Shown one piece after another: positions 8,487-14,908 of a stretch of DNA of 19,658 nt. A program made the position numbers and the translations under genes. Below the pieces are notes generated by a model, which saw only the letters and a list, made by a program, of their open reading frames with translations, ran no database searches and was not told the origin of the DNA. Positions within the stretch are counted from its first letter, which is position 1, and every line of letters begins with the position of its first letter. The DNA comes from Peptococcaceae bacterium BRH_c23. Its GTDB lineage: Bacteria; Bacillota_B; Desulfitobacteriia; Desulfitobacteriales; Desulfitobacteriaceae. The DNA is taken from contig LADV01000161.1 in the NCBI GenBank assembly GCA_000961805.1, positions 1 through 19,658 of the forward strand. The letters are read 5' to 3'.

Positions 8487-8672
8487 TACATGTATGGAAT
8501 TAGATACAAACCACGATACTTATTCGTATTTTAGTGCGTAAAGCATACAAATGACAGTGAACTCGTTCAGCTAAAGCTGAACATCGAGACTTCGGTGGGG
8601 GACTCTACCCCCACCGAAGCAAAATAAGGAACACCCACTTATAGAAGTGGGTGTCTTTGAATTAATTAATAT
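8487..8672 (+). repeat. Composite intergenic repeat (modules 1+2+3), possibly an IS200/IS605-type remnant
   Basis: Three contiguous modules each recur elsewhere in the window. Module 1 (8491-8549) holds the palindromic TGTATGGAATTAGATACA and GTGCGTAAAGCATACA, and is repeated at 13527-13587. Module 2 (8557-8619) holds hairpin 8565-8582 (7-bp stem, TAAA loop) and hairpin 8590-8619 (12-bp perfect stem), and is repeated at 14324-14396. Module 3 (8619-8672) holds hairpin 8631-8654 (10-bp perfect stem, ATAG loop), and is repeated inverted at 15823-15878. No transposase frame is present. The subterminal hairpin architecture resembles ends or guide RNAs of IS200/IS605 elements, but that identity is inference. 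Module 1 also lies where activator sites for the crt promoter would be. Confidence 0.6.
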
Positions 8673-8720
8673 CCTTGTTAGCTTATCCGATGACTAACTG
8701 CCGCGACAGTTGGGCTACTA

Positions 8721-10115
8721 TTATTCAATACCATACCGATGTAACTTATCATAAAACACCCGTCTAGAAAATCCCAATGCTTTCATGGCTTTAGTCCGGT
8801 TATTGTTATAAGTGTCCAAGGCTGATAGAATCAGTTCCTTTTCCACCCTAGCGACAATCTCCTTTACAGCGTAAGGTTTATCCTTAAATCTTACCTGATT
8901 ATCATTAGTGGGAATTATATAAGCAGGTAAGTGTTGAATTTCAATGGACATGCTGCTACACACTATGCTTGCATGTTCTAGTACATTTTGTAATTCCCGA
9001 ATGTTCCCGGGCCAGTTATACTCCTGAAAAACCCTTGCTACTTGGGAAGAAAGTGTCAACTCATGACCAACTTCTCGTGAGAACTGAACAAGAAATGTTT
9101 TAGCCAGTACCAATATGTCATCTTTGCGCTCGCGTAAAGGGGTCAGATTGAGAGGAACGATATTTAACCGATAGTACAAATCACGCCGGAAGGTGCCTTT
9201 TTCGATCATGCTTTCTAAATCTCGGTTAGTAGCTGCGATCACTCGTATATCGACCTTGACAGTCTTTGTCCCGCCTACCCGTTCAAACTCCTTTTCTTGC
9301 AAGACTCGTAATAATTTAGCTTGCATGGTGAGGCTCATATCTCCGATTTCATCCAGAAAAATAGTACCGCTATGGGCTAATTCAAACTTACCAAGCTTGC
9401 CTCCCTTTTTAGCCCCCGTAAAAGCACCGTCTTCATACCCGAACAATTCACTTTCCAGCAAATTCTCAGGTATGGCGGCACAATTCACCTTAATCATGGG
9501 CATATCCTTACGTCGACTACTATAATGAATGGCCCTGGCTAATACTTCTTTGCCAACACCACTTTCACCGAGGATCAACACTGTACTATTTGTACGCGCT
9601 ACCTTAGCTGCTAGCACTAGAGTTTCCTTCAATTGGCTGTTTTGTCCCACATATTCCTTGAAAGACAGAGGCAGTTGTTCCCATTGCTCTAACTGCTCTT
9701 TCAAATAGTCAGCAACTCCCTTTGTTTGCTGCAACTCACGGTTTAGTTCAACAACTTCAGTTATGTTCTTAAAAATAGAAATACAGCCAATCTTTTTTTT
9801 GCCATTATATAAAAGAAATACACTTCCTATCACATTTATACCTAGGGAATCCAAATAGTCTTCGCCTTTTTGGGAGTTTCCAGTACGAAGTACGTTGATT
9901 GCCGCGGCTTTAGGTTCTATTTTGTCCAGCCTGCGTCCTAACACTTTCGCTACGGGCACCCCTAAAATCCTTGCATAGGCCTCGTTCGCATATACAATAG
10001 TCGTATCGGTATCTATTACCAGTACCACATCATGAATGTTGTTCAGGATTTCGAATAATAGTTCTCGATCCCAGCGAGGAAAATCGCTGGTTGTGACCGC
10101 ATGTGTAGCACTCAT
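8721..10115 (-). CDS. Sigma-54-dependent transcriptional activator (PAS-AAA+-Fis)
   Basis: A 464-residue enhancer-binding protein. A PAS sensor domain occupies about residues 18-125 ([23 protein letters not shown]). It is followed by a short coiled linker and an AAA+ domain (155-385) with Walker A GESGVGKE at 183-190, the sigma-54 contact loop GAFTGA at 230-235, Walker B FLDEIGD at 253-259 and LRER at 327-330. A Fis-type helix-turn-helix ends the protein (425-462, [25 protein letters not shown]). There is no receiver domain, so it probably senses a small molecule through PAS rather than phosphorylation. It lies directly upstream of the sigma-54-controlled crt-abfD operon and is its probable activator. 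The ATG at 10115 follows GGGGGAT. The activating ligand is unknown; a CoA ester or hydroxy acid is a guess from context. Confidence 0.94.
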   Translation of the reverse strand: MSATHAVTTSDFPRWDRELLFEILNNIHDVVLVIDTDTTIVYANEAYARILGVPVAKVLGRRLDKIEPKAAAINVLRTGNSQKGEDYLDSLGINVIGSVFLLYNGKKKIGCISIFKNITEVVELNRELQQTKGVADYLKEQLEQWEQLPLSFKEYVGQNSQLKETLVLAAKVARTNSTVLILGESGVGKEVLARAIHYSSRRKDMPMIKVNCAAIPENLLESELFGYEDGAFTGAKKGGKLGKFELAHSGTIFLDEIGDMSLTMQAKLLRVLQEKEFERVGGTKTVKVDIRVIAATNRDLESMIEKGTFRRDLYYRLNIVPLNLTPLRERKDDILVLAKTFLVQFSREVGHELTLSSQVARVFQEYNWPGNIRELQNVLEHASIVCSSMSIEIQHLPAYIIPTNDNQVRFKDKPYAVKEIVARVEKELILSALDTYNNNRTKAMKALGFSRRVFYDKLHRYGIE

Positions 10116-10148
10116 GCTTATCCCCCATTTACTCTATCTTATGTAAAC

Positions 10149-10178
10149 ATTATACAAGAGCAAAGCAATTGAAGTAAA
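10149..10178 (-). promoter_or_regulatory. Sigma-A promoter of the activator gene
   Basis: On the minus strand a perfect TATAAT (10149-10154) is preceded, after an 18-nt spacer, by TTTACT (10173-10178, 4 of 6 matches to TTGACA). It lies about 35 nt upstream of the activator start codon and suggests constitutive, sigma-A-driven expression of the regulator. Confidence 0.6.
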
Positions 10179-10363
10179 GCAAAATCCCTAATATTTCAAA
10201 TATTCTTAATCTTCTATAATTAATTTAAAAATCTAGACGAGTACCTTTCTTAAGATTTCTCTCCTGATTTATGAAAGGGAGATTTTCGAAGAAAATAATA
10301 CTATCATTGCGGACGATCCCTAACTTGGTGTTCTTGTATATACAAAACCATACAATCAAGTTG

Positions 10364-10416
10364 AATCCCCCTTAATCTAAATACCTTTTTCTAAGGTATT
10401 CAGATTAAGGGGGATT
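10364..10416. repeat. Long near-perfect inverted repeat between the MaoC operon and the activator gene
   Basis: Arms of 24 nt (10364-10387 and 10393-10416) pair with a single A/C mismatch around a TTTCT loop. It lies 30 nt beyond the stop of the last MaoC gene, so it may terminate that operon, but no clear T run follows on the minus strand. It could also be a small repeat element or a transcription barrier. The remainder of 10116-10445 shows no gene. Confidence 0.6.
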
Positions 10417-10445
10417 GACGATGAAATCCTTGTTAAAAACCAGTT

Positions 10446-10850
10446 TTAGCATTTAATCGTTATATGGGCCAAACCCGACATGACTCTCTCCTTTTTCTCG
10501 TTAAAGGCCTCTAAATCACACACTAAAGTGTTTTCCGAGCACACTCTGATAGAACCGGAACAAGTAATCTTATCACCTGGACGGACAACTTCTTCGAAAC
10601 GCACATTAAGCTTAGCGATCCAACCCTCTTGGCCGATCCAATCAGTGAGCATCGCTGCCATTTGAGCCATAGTTAGCATGCCCTGAGCAATCACGCCTTT
10701 TAGACCAGCCTGGCGCGCATAGTTGTCATCAAGGTGAATAGGATTAAAATCTCCTGAAGCCTCGGCGTACTGACGAATTTGCATGTTGCTAGGAACCCAC
10801 TCTCGGACAGGAAGTTGATCAAATACCTGATAATTCAGCAGATTCTTCAT
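10446..10850 (-). CDS. MaoC-like hot-dog dehydratase (catalytic-type subunit)
   Basis: A 134-residue single hot-dog-fold protein. The hydratase-2 signature is intact: YAEASGDFNPIHLDDNYARQ at 28-47, with the Asp/His pair of DFNPIH, followed by GVIAQGMLTMAQ. MaoC proteins of this type hydrate trans-2-enoyl-CoA to (R)-3-hydroxyacyl-CoA, or the reverse. Its start overlaps the preceding MaoC-like gene by 32 nt, with GGGGGAA inside that gene as ribosome site, indicating translational coupling. Two adjacent small hot-dog genes recall heterodimeric dehydratases such as mycobacterial HadAB. It is the last gene of the operon. The true substrate is unknown. Confidence 0.88.
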   Translation of the reverse strand: MKNLLNYQVFDQLPVREWVPSNMQIRQYAEASGDFNPIHLDDNYARQAGLKGVIAQGMLTMAQMAAMLTDWIGQEGWIAKLNVRFEEVVRPGDKITCSGSIRVCSENTLVCDLEAFNEKKERVMSGLAHITIKC

Positions 10851-11247
10851 TTGTTTCCCCCTTTGCCGGGGCGATCAATGTGGAACTACTGGAAAACACC
10901 AAATCGCCAGCTAAATCTTTACCAGTGGTTTCAATTACCAAAAATGTTATCTTTCCCTGCTTGCCTATGCGTTCATAGACATCCTGAACACGCCGCTTAT
11001 ACATAAAGCTGTCCCCTACCAAGAGCGGGCGATGGTAGGTGATTTTTTGTTCTCCATGGATCATGCCGGGAAGCAATTCAAACCCTGGAATGTTAGCCTG
11101 GATCAAAGTTCCAACATATGTCGCCGGCACCCGATCGTCAAACGGAATCCCTATGGCCTCGGCAAACCTATGCACTTCCTCGAGCTTAGTTTTTAATAGG
11201 ACAGATTCACTCTCCCGGCCAATTAATTCTTTCCAAATCATAGGCAT
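10819..11247 (-). CDS. MaoC N-terminal-type hot-dog protein (probable partner subunit)
   Basis: A 142-residue protein resembling the MaoC N-terminal dehydratase domain. The N-terminal LKTKLEEVHRFAEAIGIPFDD and the central LLPGMIHGEQKITYHRPLLVGDSFMYKRRVQDVYER fit that group. It lacks the D-x4-H motif of hydratase 2, so by analogy with HadA/HadC it would be the substrate-binding partner of the following gene's product. The start region overlaps the stop of the upstream small gene. ATG at 11247 (four bases after GAGGAGG) and ATG at 11241 (ATGA overlap) are both possible. The last dozen residues are polar and look disordered. Confidence 0.8.
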   Translation of the reverse strand: MPMIWKELIGRESESVLLKTKLEEVHRFAEAIGIPFDDRVPATYVGTLIQANIPGFELLPGMIHGEQKITYHRPLLVGDSFMYKRRVQDVYERIGKQGKITFLVIETTGKDLAGDLVFSSSSTLIAPAKGETNEESAELSGI

Positions 11248-11477
11248 CCGCCCTCCTCTTTAAGCAGATCGATCTTACTATTGAGACCTAGCTTCTGCCT
11301 AAGTGCAGCGAGTTTCATCTGGGCAACTTCTAAACGAGGATCAAGAACATTAGCCACCATATACTCGTTTAAAGCTTCATGCAGGTGACCAGCACGTTCA
11401 TTAAAAATGCCCTCCCCCAAATGCCTCATGGCTAGGCTCTCATGATCCATATCATCCTGGTTATGTCCGATGTGCAT
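11238..11477 (-). CDS. Small helical protein, possible single TPR-like motif
   Basis: A 79-residue protein that I do not recognise. The middle part (GEGIFNERAGHLHEALNEYMVANVLDPRLEVAQMKLAALRQKLG) reads like one tetratricopeptide-style helical hairpin (A..EA...Y..A..LDP). The N-terminus is rich in His and Asp (MHIGHNQDDMDHES), which might bind metal, but this is speculation. Its AAGGAGG ribosome site lies across the last codons of the upstream gene, which ends 5 nt before, so the pair is translationally coupled. It is probably an adaptor or assembly factor for the operon's enzymes, by position only. Confidence 0.75.
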   Translation of the reverse strand: MHIGHNQDDMDHESLAMRHLGEGIFNERAGHLHEALNEYMVANVLDPRLEVAQMKLAALRQKLGLNSKIDLLKEEGGCL

Positions 11478-11482
11478 ATCGA

Positions 11483-12085
11483 TTAGCCTCCTTGCAACAG
11501 GCGAAAGGAAAGTTCACATAACCCACTACCGTCAAAATCCTTGCTATAGTCCATATGCAAATTAGTTCCCGCCCTTTCTGCAGCCACTTCATTGGCTGCC
11601 AAGCAGAATGTATGGCAATTGTTTATCCCTTTTTCGGCACACATTTTGCCAAGACTGCAGTTAAAACTACGTACTTTCAGGGCGTTGGTAGTTGCTTCAG
11701 TGACTGTCCAGGCATCTCGTGGGCGTAGGGTTAATATACCAAGTTCAACATAGCGTTGGAAGACATGGGGAAACCGAATTCCGGTTTGCTGAGCAACACG
11801 TTCTATCATGTCGGCAGTTCTATCCCGGAAGGTCTCAGAATCTGCCTCCCTAATTAAAATGCTCATAAACCTCCTTCCCTGTTCTGCCAAAAAATCCTCG
11901 GTGGTTTCTCCATCCGTACTGAACAGACTTTTAAGCGGAAATTCTTGAATGACAGTATAGATTAGTTCCTTGGGTAGATCATACACATAATCTTGGCCAG
12001 GTTTTATCTTCAACCGACGGTCGGCTGCTACTTCAGTGCTGGGATTTCCTTTGACTTTTTGCAAGACCTTAAAATCCAAAGCCAT
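11483..12085 (-). CDS. Unrecognised cysteine-rich protein
   Basis: A 200-residue soluble protein with no family I can name with confidence. Residues 60-135 are mostly helical (FLAEQGRRFMSILIREADSETFRD, ADMIERVAQQTG). The C-terminal part has C143-x5-C149-x7-C157-x3-C161 and then C190 in GLCELSFRL, a set suited to binding a metal or iron-sulfur cluster. The tail is faintly reminiscent of the L-2-amino-thiazoline-4-carboxylic acid hydrolase-like fold, but I would not annotate it so. I chose the ATG at 12085 because GGGGAG precedes it; an in-frame ATG 11 codons upstream has no such site. It lies 48 nt after the small ferredoxin gene and 5 nt before the helical protein. Confidence 0.8.
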   Translation of the reverse strand: MALDFKVLQKVKGNPSTEVAADRRLKIKPGQDYVYDLPKELIYTVIQEFPLKSLFSTDGETTEDFLAEQGRRFMSILIREADSETFRDRTADMIERVAQQTGIRFPHVFQRYVELGILTLRPRDAWTVTEATTNALKVRSFNCSLGKMCAEKGINNCHTFCLAANEVAAERAGTNLHMDYSKDFDGSGLCELSFRLLQGG

Positions 12086-12133
12086 ACTTAACTCCCCTTC
12101 ATTTTTGTAATTGTCCACAAATCCTTTAAAATG

Positions 12134-12436
12134 TTAGGAATTGCGCTCTTTTAATTGGACTGCCCTTTCCTCTCTGAACTTCTGCGCTAACTGCTCGCGG
12201 GGCACAAAATTAAGTTGAATCGCATCAGTAGGACAAACCTTAACACAGTCACCACAACCGGAACACTTGTCGAAATAGCGTCCTACAATCCGATATTCAC
12301 TGGGATCGCTCTCTCTTCCCTTCCAGACCTTCGTGGGGCCGCACACGAAAACAACCGATGGACACACACTTAAACACTTGCAACAGTTCAAAGGATCTTT
12401 ACATAAATTATAGTCAAAGCTAATTTGAGCAATCAT
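12134..12436 (-). CDS. 2[4Fe-4S] ferredoxin-type protein
   Basis: A 100-residue protein. The C-terminal cluster motif is classic: C58-x2-C61-x2-C64-x3-C68-P. The N-terminal set is variant: C12, C18/C19, C21 and C25-P (CKDPLNCCKCLSVCP), a longer first loop with an extra cysteine. A 32-residue insert separates the two. It is likely an electron carrier or an electron-transfer subunit for a complex formed with the adjacent 277-residue ferredoxin-like protein, whose stop lies 13 nt upstream. AAAGGGGG precedes the start at a short distance. The last 25 residues are charged and helical and may dock to a partner. Confidence 0.88.
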   Translation of the reverse strand: MIAQISFDYNLCKDPLNCCKCLSVCPSVVFVCGPTKVWKGRESDPSEYRIVGRYFDKCSGCGDCVKVCPTDAIQLNFVPREQLAQKFREERAVQLKERNS

Positions 12437-12449
12437 TTGGTTACCCCCT

Positions 12450-13283
12450 TTACCAGTTCTCAGCTAATCCAGGCATACTTTGCCTGTCTATTAATTCAAT
12501 TGCCGCACTTGGGCAAGCCGTCACACAAAGTCCGCAGCCAAAACATTGATCTAGATCAATATAGGCTTTGCTCGTATAGACCTCCAGATTAAGCGCCTTA
12601 AACTGACAGCGACCCAAACAACTTTTACATCCTGTGCATTTCTCTCGATCTACCTTGGCCACCGTATGCCCTTTTAACAAAAATTTAAAGTCATAGTCAA
12701 TCCGGTTACGTACCGCGACACACCCGGGATACTCGCATTGGCACAGTCCCCCGATATAAGGCGTACCAAATACATCAACCGTCTGGACGCGCCCTTCTTT
12801 GTGGTTCATTATGGCCCATTCTTTAGCCTCCTCTGGGGTGACAAACTCTACCCCACCATGATACGTCTCAGGCCAACGTTCCCACTTGTACATACCGGGG
12901 CCGATGCCCATACACGTAAAATTTTCTTCATCAGGCATACCCCTTTGCACTCGACGACAGCCGCACGTCATTTTAGCTAAGGGATAGGCTATGTCCAAAA
13001 TCTGTAAATACTCATCTAACGTGACAACCTGTCCGAAATGAGTTTGGTAGGCATGCTCTAAGGCATCTCGTTTAATTTCGTCTTCCCATTCTTGGTCCCC
13101 ACTGATGCGAGCTTTTACTAACTCTGCTACCACTCCCGCACCCATTCCCGCTGCCTGTGGATCAGCATCTGCACCCGCAGCTTCTTTGCCTTCTTTGCGC
13201 ACTTTATAAAGGCGCCGAGCATAGTTTTCCGGATTGAGATACCATTTCTCCCCGTTACCATATTTTTCACATACCCAACACAT
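12450..13283 (-). CDS. 4Fe-4S protein with an additional cysteine-rich N-terminal domain
   Basis: A 277-residue protein. The C-terminal third is a 2[4Fe-4S] ferredoxin domain: C216-x2-C219-x2-C222-x3-C226, and C247-x2-C250-x2-C253-x3-C257-P. The N-terminal two thirds carry a further set of cysteines: C2-x2-C5, C107-G-C109, C124, and C181-x-C183-x4-C188 (CQCEYPGC). These could hold one or two more clusters. I chose the ATG at 13283 because a perfect AAGGAGG lies 8 nt upstream; the frame could be extended 15 codons to 13328, where no ribosome site is visible. It is the first gene of the six-gene operon. The function is unknown; an oxidoreductase or electron-bifurcation partner is an inference from the clusters. 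Confidence 0.87.
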   Translation of the reverse strand: MCWVCEKYGNGEKWYLNPENYARRLYKVRKEGKEAAGADADPQAAGMGAGVVAELVKARISGDQEWEDEIKRDALEHAYQTHFGQVVTLDEYLQILDIAYPLAKMTCGCRRVQRGMPDEENFTCMGIGPGMYKWERWPETYHGGVEFVTPEEAKEWAIMNHKEGRVQTVDVFGTPYIGGLCQCEYPGCVAVRNRIDYDFKFLLKGHTVAKVDREKCTGCKSCLGRCQFKALNLEVYTSKAYIDLDQCFGCGLCVTACPSAAIELIDRQSMPGLAENW

Positions 13284-13471
13284 TCTGTGATACCTCCTTA
13301 TTCTTTGCCTGAAAACATCCATTTCCAATTGAGCTTAACCAGTGGACTTTCCGTCCATTTTCACTTCCTTATGCGAACAATGCTAGATACCGCTCCTATC
13401 CATCACCTCCACCACTAATAGATCAAACTACGTTTTTCCCTCAAGAAATTGGATTCTGAATATATCGCCCC

Positions 13472-13489
13472 AAAGTTGACGTTAACTTT
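13472..13489. promoter_or_regulatory. 18-bp near-palindrome, candidate operator for the ferredoxin-MaoC operon
   Basis: AAAGTTGACGTTAACTTT is symmetric about 13480/13481 except for one position per arm. It lies about 190 nt upstream of the first gene of the operon. On the minus strand a TATATT stands about 10 nt downstream, so the palindrome would cover a -35 region. No sigma-54 consensus with usable spacing was found in 13284-13520. Confidence 0.35.
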
Positions 13490-13526
13490 ATCCATATCAA
13501 ATGAGCCCGCTGGAAGTAACTACACA

Positions 13527-13587
13527 TGTATGGAATCAGATACAAAACCGCCATTCCTTAACTGTATTTCTGTGCGCAAAGCATACA
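13527..13587 (+). repeat. Second copy of module 1 (paired palindromes)
   Basis: TGTATGGAATCAGATACA (13527-13544) matches 8491-8508 at 17 of 18 positions. GTGCGCAAAGCATACA (13572-13587) matches 8534-8549 at 15 of 16. Spacing between the two elements is 45 nt here and 43 nt there. The surrounding sequence is also similar but less so. It lies upstream of the ferredoxin-MaoC operon in the same orientation as the first copy has to the crt operon. Confidence 0.7.
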
Positions 13588-13855
13588 CGTGATAGTTTAC
13601 AATCATTGAGGCGCTTTGCATGTTTTCACTTATCTGATATTTTGGTAACTTCCTTTTTTTTAGCATAGAAGCTCACCTTGGCATGCCGTACTCTATAATG
13701 ATTTTAGAGATAATCTCGCGTTGAAACCGAAACCTTTAACGAATCAGGCCTTCGTTTCTAAATGTATTTGCAATTTTTATGCCAGCCGCCTCTTATTATC
13801 CCCGCTTTGGAAGAACGAGAAAGACATTTCAACCCCGTTGTATGCTTAATGGCCA
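13588..13855. other. Non-coding stretch
   Basis: I see no gene here on either strand. GCGCTTTGCATG (about 13612-13623) resembles part of module 1 (GCGC-N3-GCAT). TATAAT occurs near 13696 on the plus strand without a matching -35 or a downstream gene. The rest is unremarkable. Confidence 0.4.
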
Positions 13856-13893
13856 AGAAAAAAGCGCTCCTTCAACAGAGTCAAAGAGAGCGC
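13856..13893 (-). terminator. Terminator, minus strand
   Basis: GCGCTC (13864-13869) pairs with GAGCGC (13888-13893). On the minus strand the hairpin is followed by a run of T (13856-13863 complement). It lies 33 nt beyond the stop of the short frame at 13927-14055, which argues that something is, or was, transcribed there. Confidence 0.65.
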
Positions 13894-13926
13894 CAGAATC
13901 TGAAAAGGGCTCGTTATTAATCTAAC

Positions 13927-14055
13927 TTACCCTTTTATATCTTCTTGAGCAGGGGCTGGAGCACCAGCAAGCTTACCCAGCACCTTGACAATCCCATAAA
14001 TACCAGCAATAAAACAAGCCCCACCAATCAGTTCAATTCCTATCCACTGGTTCAC
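13927..14055 (-). CDS. Possible 42-residue membrane peptide, or the remnant of a longer gene
   Basis: A GTG-initiated frame encodes about 42 residues with a hydrophobic helix (GIELIGGACFIAGIYGIVKVLG), then a flexible Ala/Pro tail (AGAPAPAQEDIKG). The composition is that of a real small membrane protein, and a terminator follows. However, no ribosome site precedes the GTG, an in-frame TGA lies a few codons upstream, and the upstream DNA is AT-rich. The gene may therefore be truncated at its 5' end. I do not recognise it. Confidence 0.35.
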   Translation of the reverse strand: MNQWIGIELIGGACFIAGIYGIVKVLGKLAGAPAPAQEDIKG

Positions 14056-14323
14056 ATTGGTGCAATTACTATGCCATATTGTTATTCAGTTTTATAACTT
14101 TTCTATATATCTATAATAAACTGAAAATTCTTTATAAAATTGTATTTTAGATTAATAATGTAATGATTTAATTAATACCCCCATTCTGAGTGATATTCCA
14201 TTATGTCTCAATTGGATACGCAAGTGTACATTAACCATACAGTCCTATTGACTCCCCAGTGACTAACATTGTTTAATGGGTAACACCCTTGTGAAGCTTA
14301 AATTTTGATAAAAAGCTTGGTAA
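14056..14323. other. AT-rich non-coding stretch
   Basis: No gene is supported on either strand. The stretch contains runs of A/T with TATA-like words, a short GGGTAACACCC inverted repeat near 14278-14288, and two AAGCTT sites flanking an AT-rich 13-mer just before the module 2 copy. Confidence 0.4.
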
Positions 14324-14396
14324 GTGAACTCGTTCAACTAAAGTTGAACATCGAGACTTCGGTGACGTAAGTCTCCAGTGGAGACTTACGCCGAAG
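14324..14396 (+). repeat. Second copy of module 2 (two-hairpin element) with covariation
   Basis: Positions 14324-14364 match 8557-8597 at 39 of 41 bases. The two differences (14337 and 14344) are the two partners of one base pair in hairpin 1, G-C in one copy and A-T in the other. The second hairpin (14357-14396) keeps the CTTCGG/CCGAAG base but has a different upper stem of 11 bp. Conservation of folding with changed sequence indicates a functional hairpin, in RNA or single-stranded DNA. Confidence 0.7.
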
Positions 14397-14437
14397 GGGC
14401 TGAACCCTTGAAAATACTTTCACGCTGTAGTATGGAA

Positions 14438-14488
14438 AAAATAAACATATAGACACCCTCTGCACGAGGGTGTCTATATGTTTATTTT
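14438..14488 (-). terminator. Long hairpin terminator after the 61-residue gene
   Basis: Perfect 23-bp arms (14438-14460 and 14466-14488) surround a TGCAC loop. On the minus strand the second arm ends in T-rich sequence. It starts 22 nt beyond the stop of the 14511-14696 gene. The plus strand also has T-rich sequence after it, so it may act in both directions. Confidence 0.75.
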
Positions 14489-14510
14489 AACTATTTTTCC
14501 ACAATAATGC

Positions 14511-14696
14511 TCATTTTGACTTGGTTAAACGTGGTAAATCCCAAAACTCCTTCTTGAGCGGGACTTCATAAGTAATCTTCGTATATTGTTCCTTGTCATA
14601 GGTTTGACCTCTGAGAAGGTCTACCAAAAAACGTTCACCATTAATTTTATTTTCTATGACAACCATGCGACTAGGATTGCTCTGTGGTCTTTCCAA
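14511..14696 (-). CDS. Hypothetical 61-residue protein
   Basis: The frame starts at a TTG with AAGGAG 8 nt upstream, a much better site than the internal ATG at codon 11. A long terminator follows directly, so this is a complete monocistronic unit. The protein is basic and soluble (MVVIENKINGERFLVDLLRGQTYDKEQYTKITYEVPLKKEFWDLP), with beta-strand-like segments and no cysteines or membrane segment. I do not recognise a family. Confidence 0.6.
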   Translation of the reverse strand: MERPQSNPSRMVVIENKINGERFLVDLLRGQTYDKEQYTKITYEVPLKKEFWDLPRLTKSK

Positions 14697-14908
14697 AATA
14701 AATTCTCCTTATCTAACTCAAAGTTGGATTAGCTTAAGATTTATACTCTCTGTACAATTCGATGAATACTAAGCGATTCCTTCTTATGCACTGAAATTCG
14801 CAGGCAGATCATACAGTAATACATCCACTATATCATTGCCCATCTGAAAATAATATATAACATAGTCACTACCCAATTAGGATTCCCAATCACAAAGCGT
14901 TCGTTTAT

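Noticed and set aside
8487..8672. CRISPR array or tRNA in the hairpin-rich repeat region
   Set aside because: Repeats are not regularly spaced direct repeats with unique spacers, and no cloverleaf or T-loop sequence is present.
13305..13320. Sigma-54 promoter before the 277-residue ferredoxin gene
   Set aside because: A GG-N10-GC spacing is present, but the flanking bases do not match TGGCAC/TTGCA, and the start site would fall inside the ribosome-binding site.
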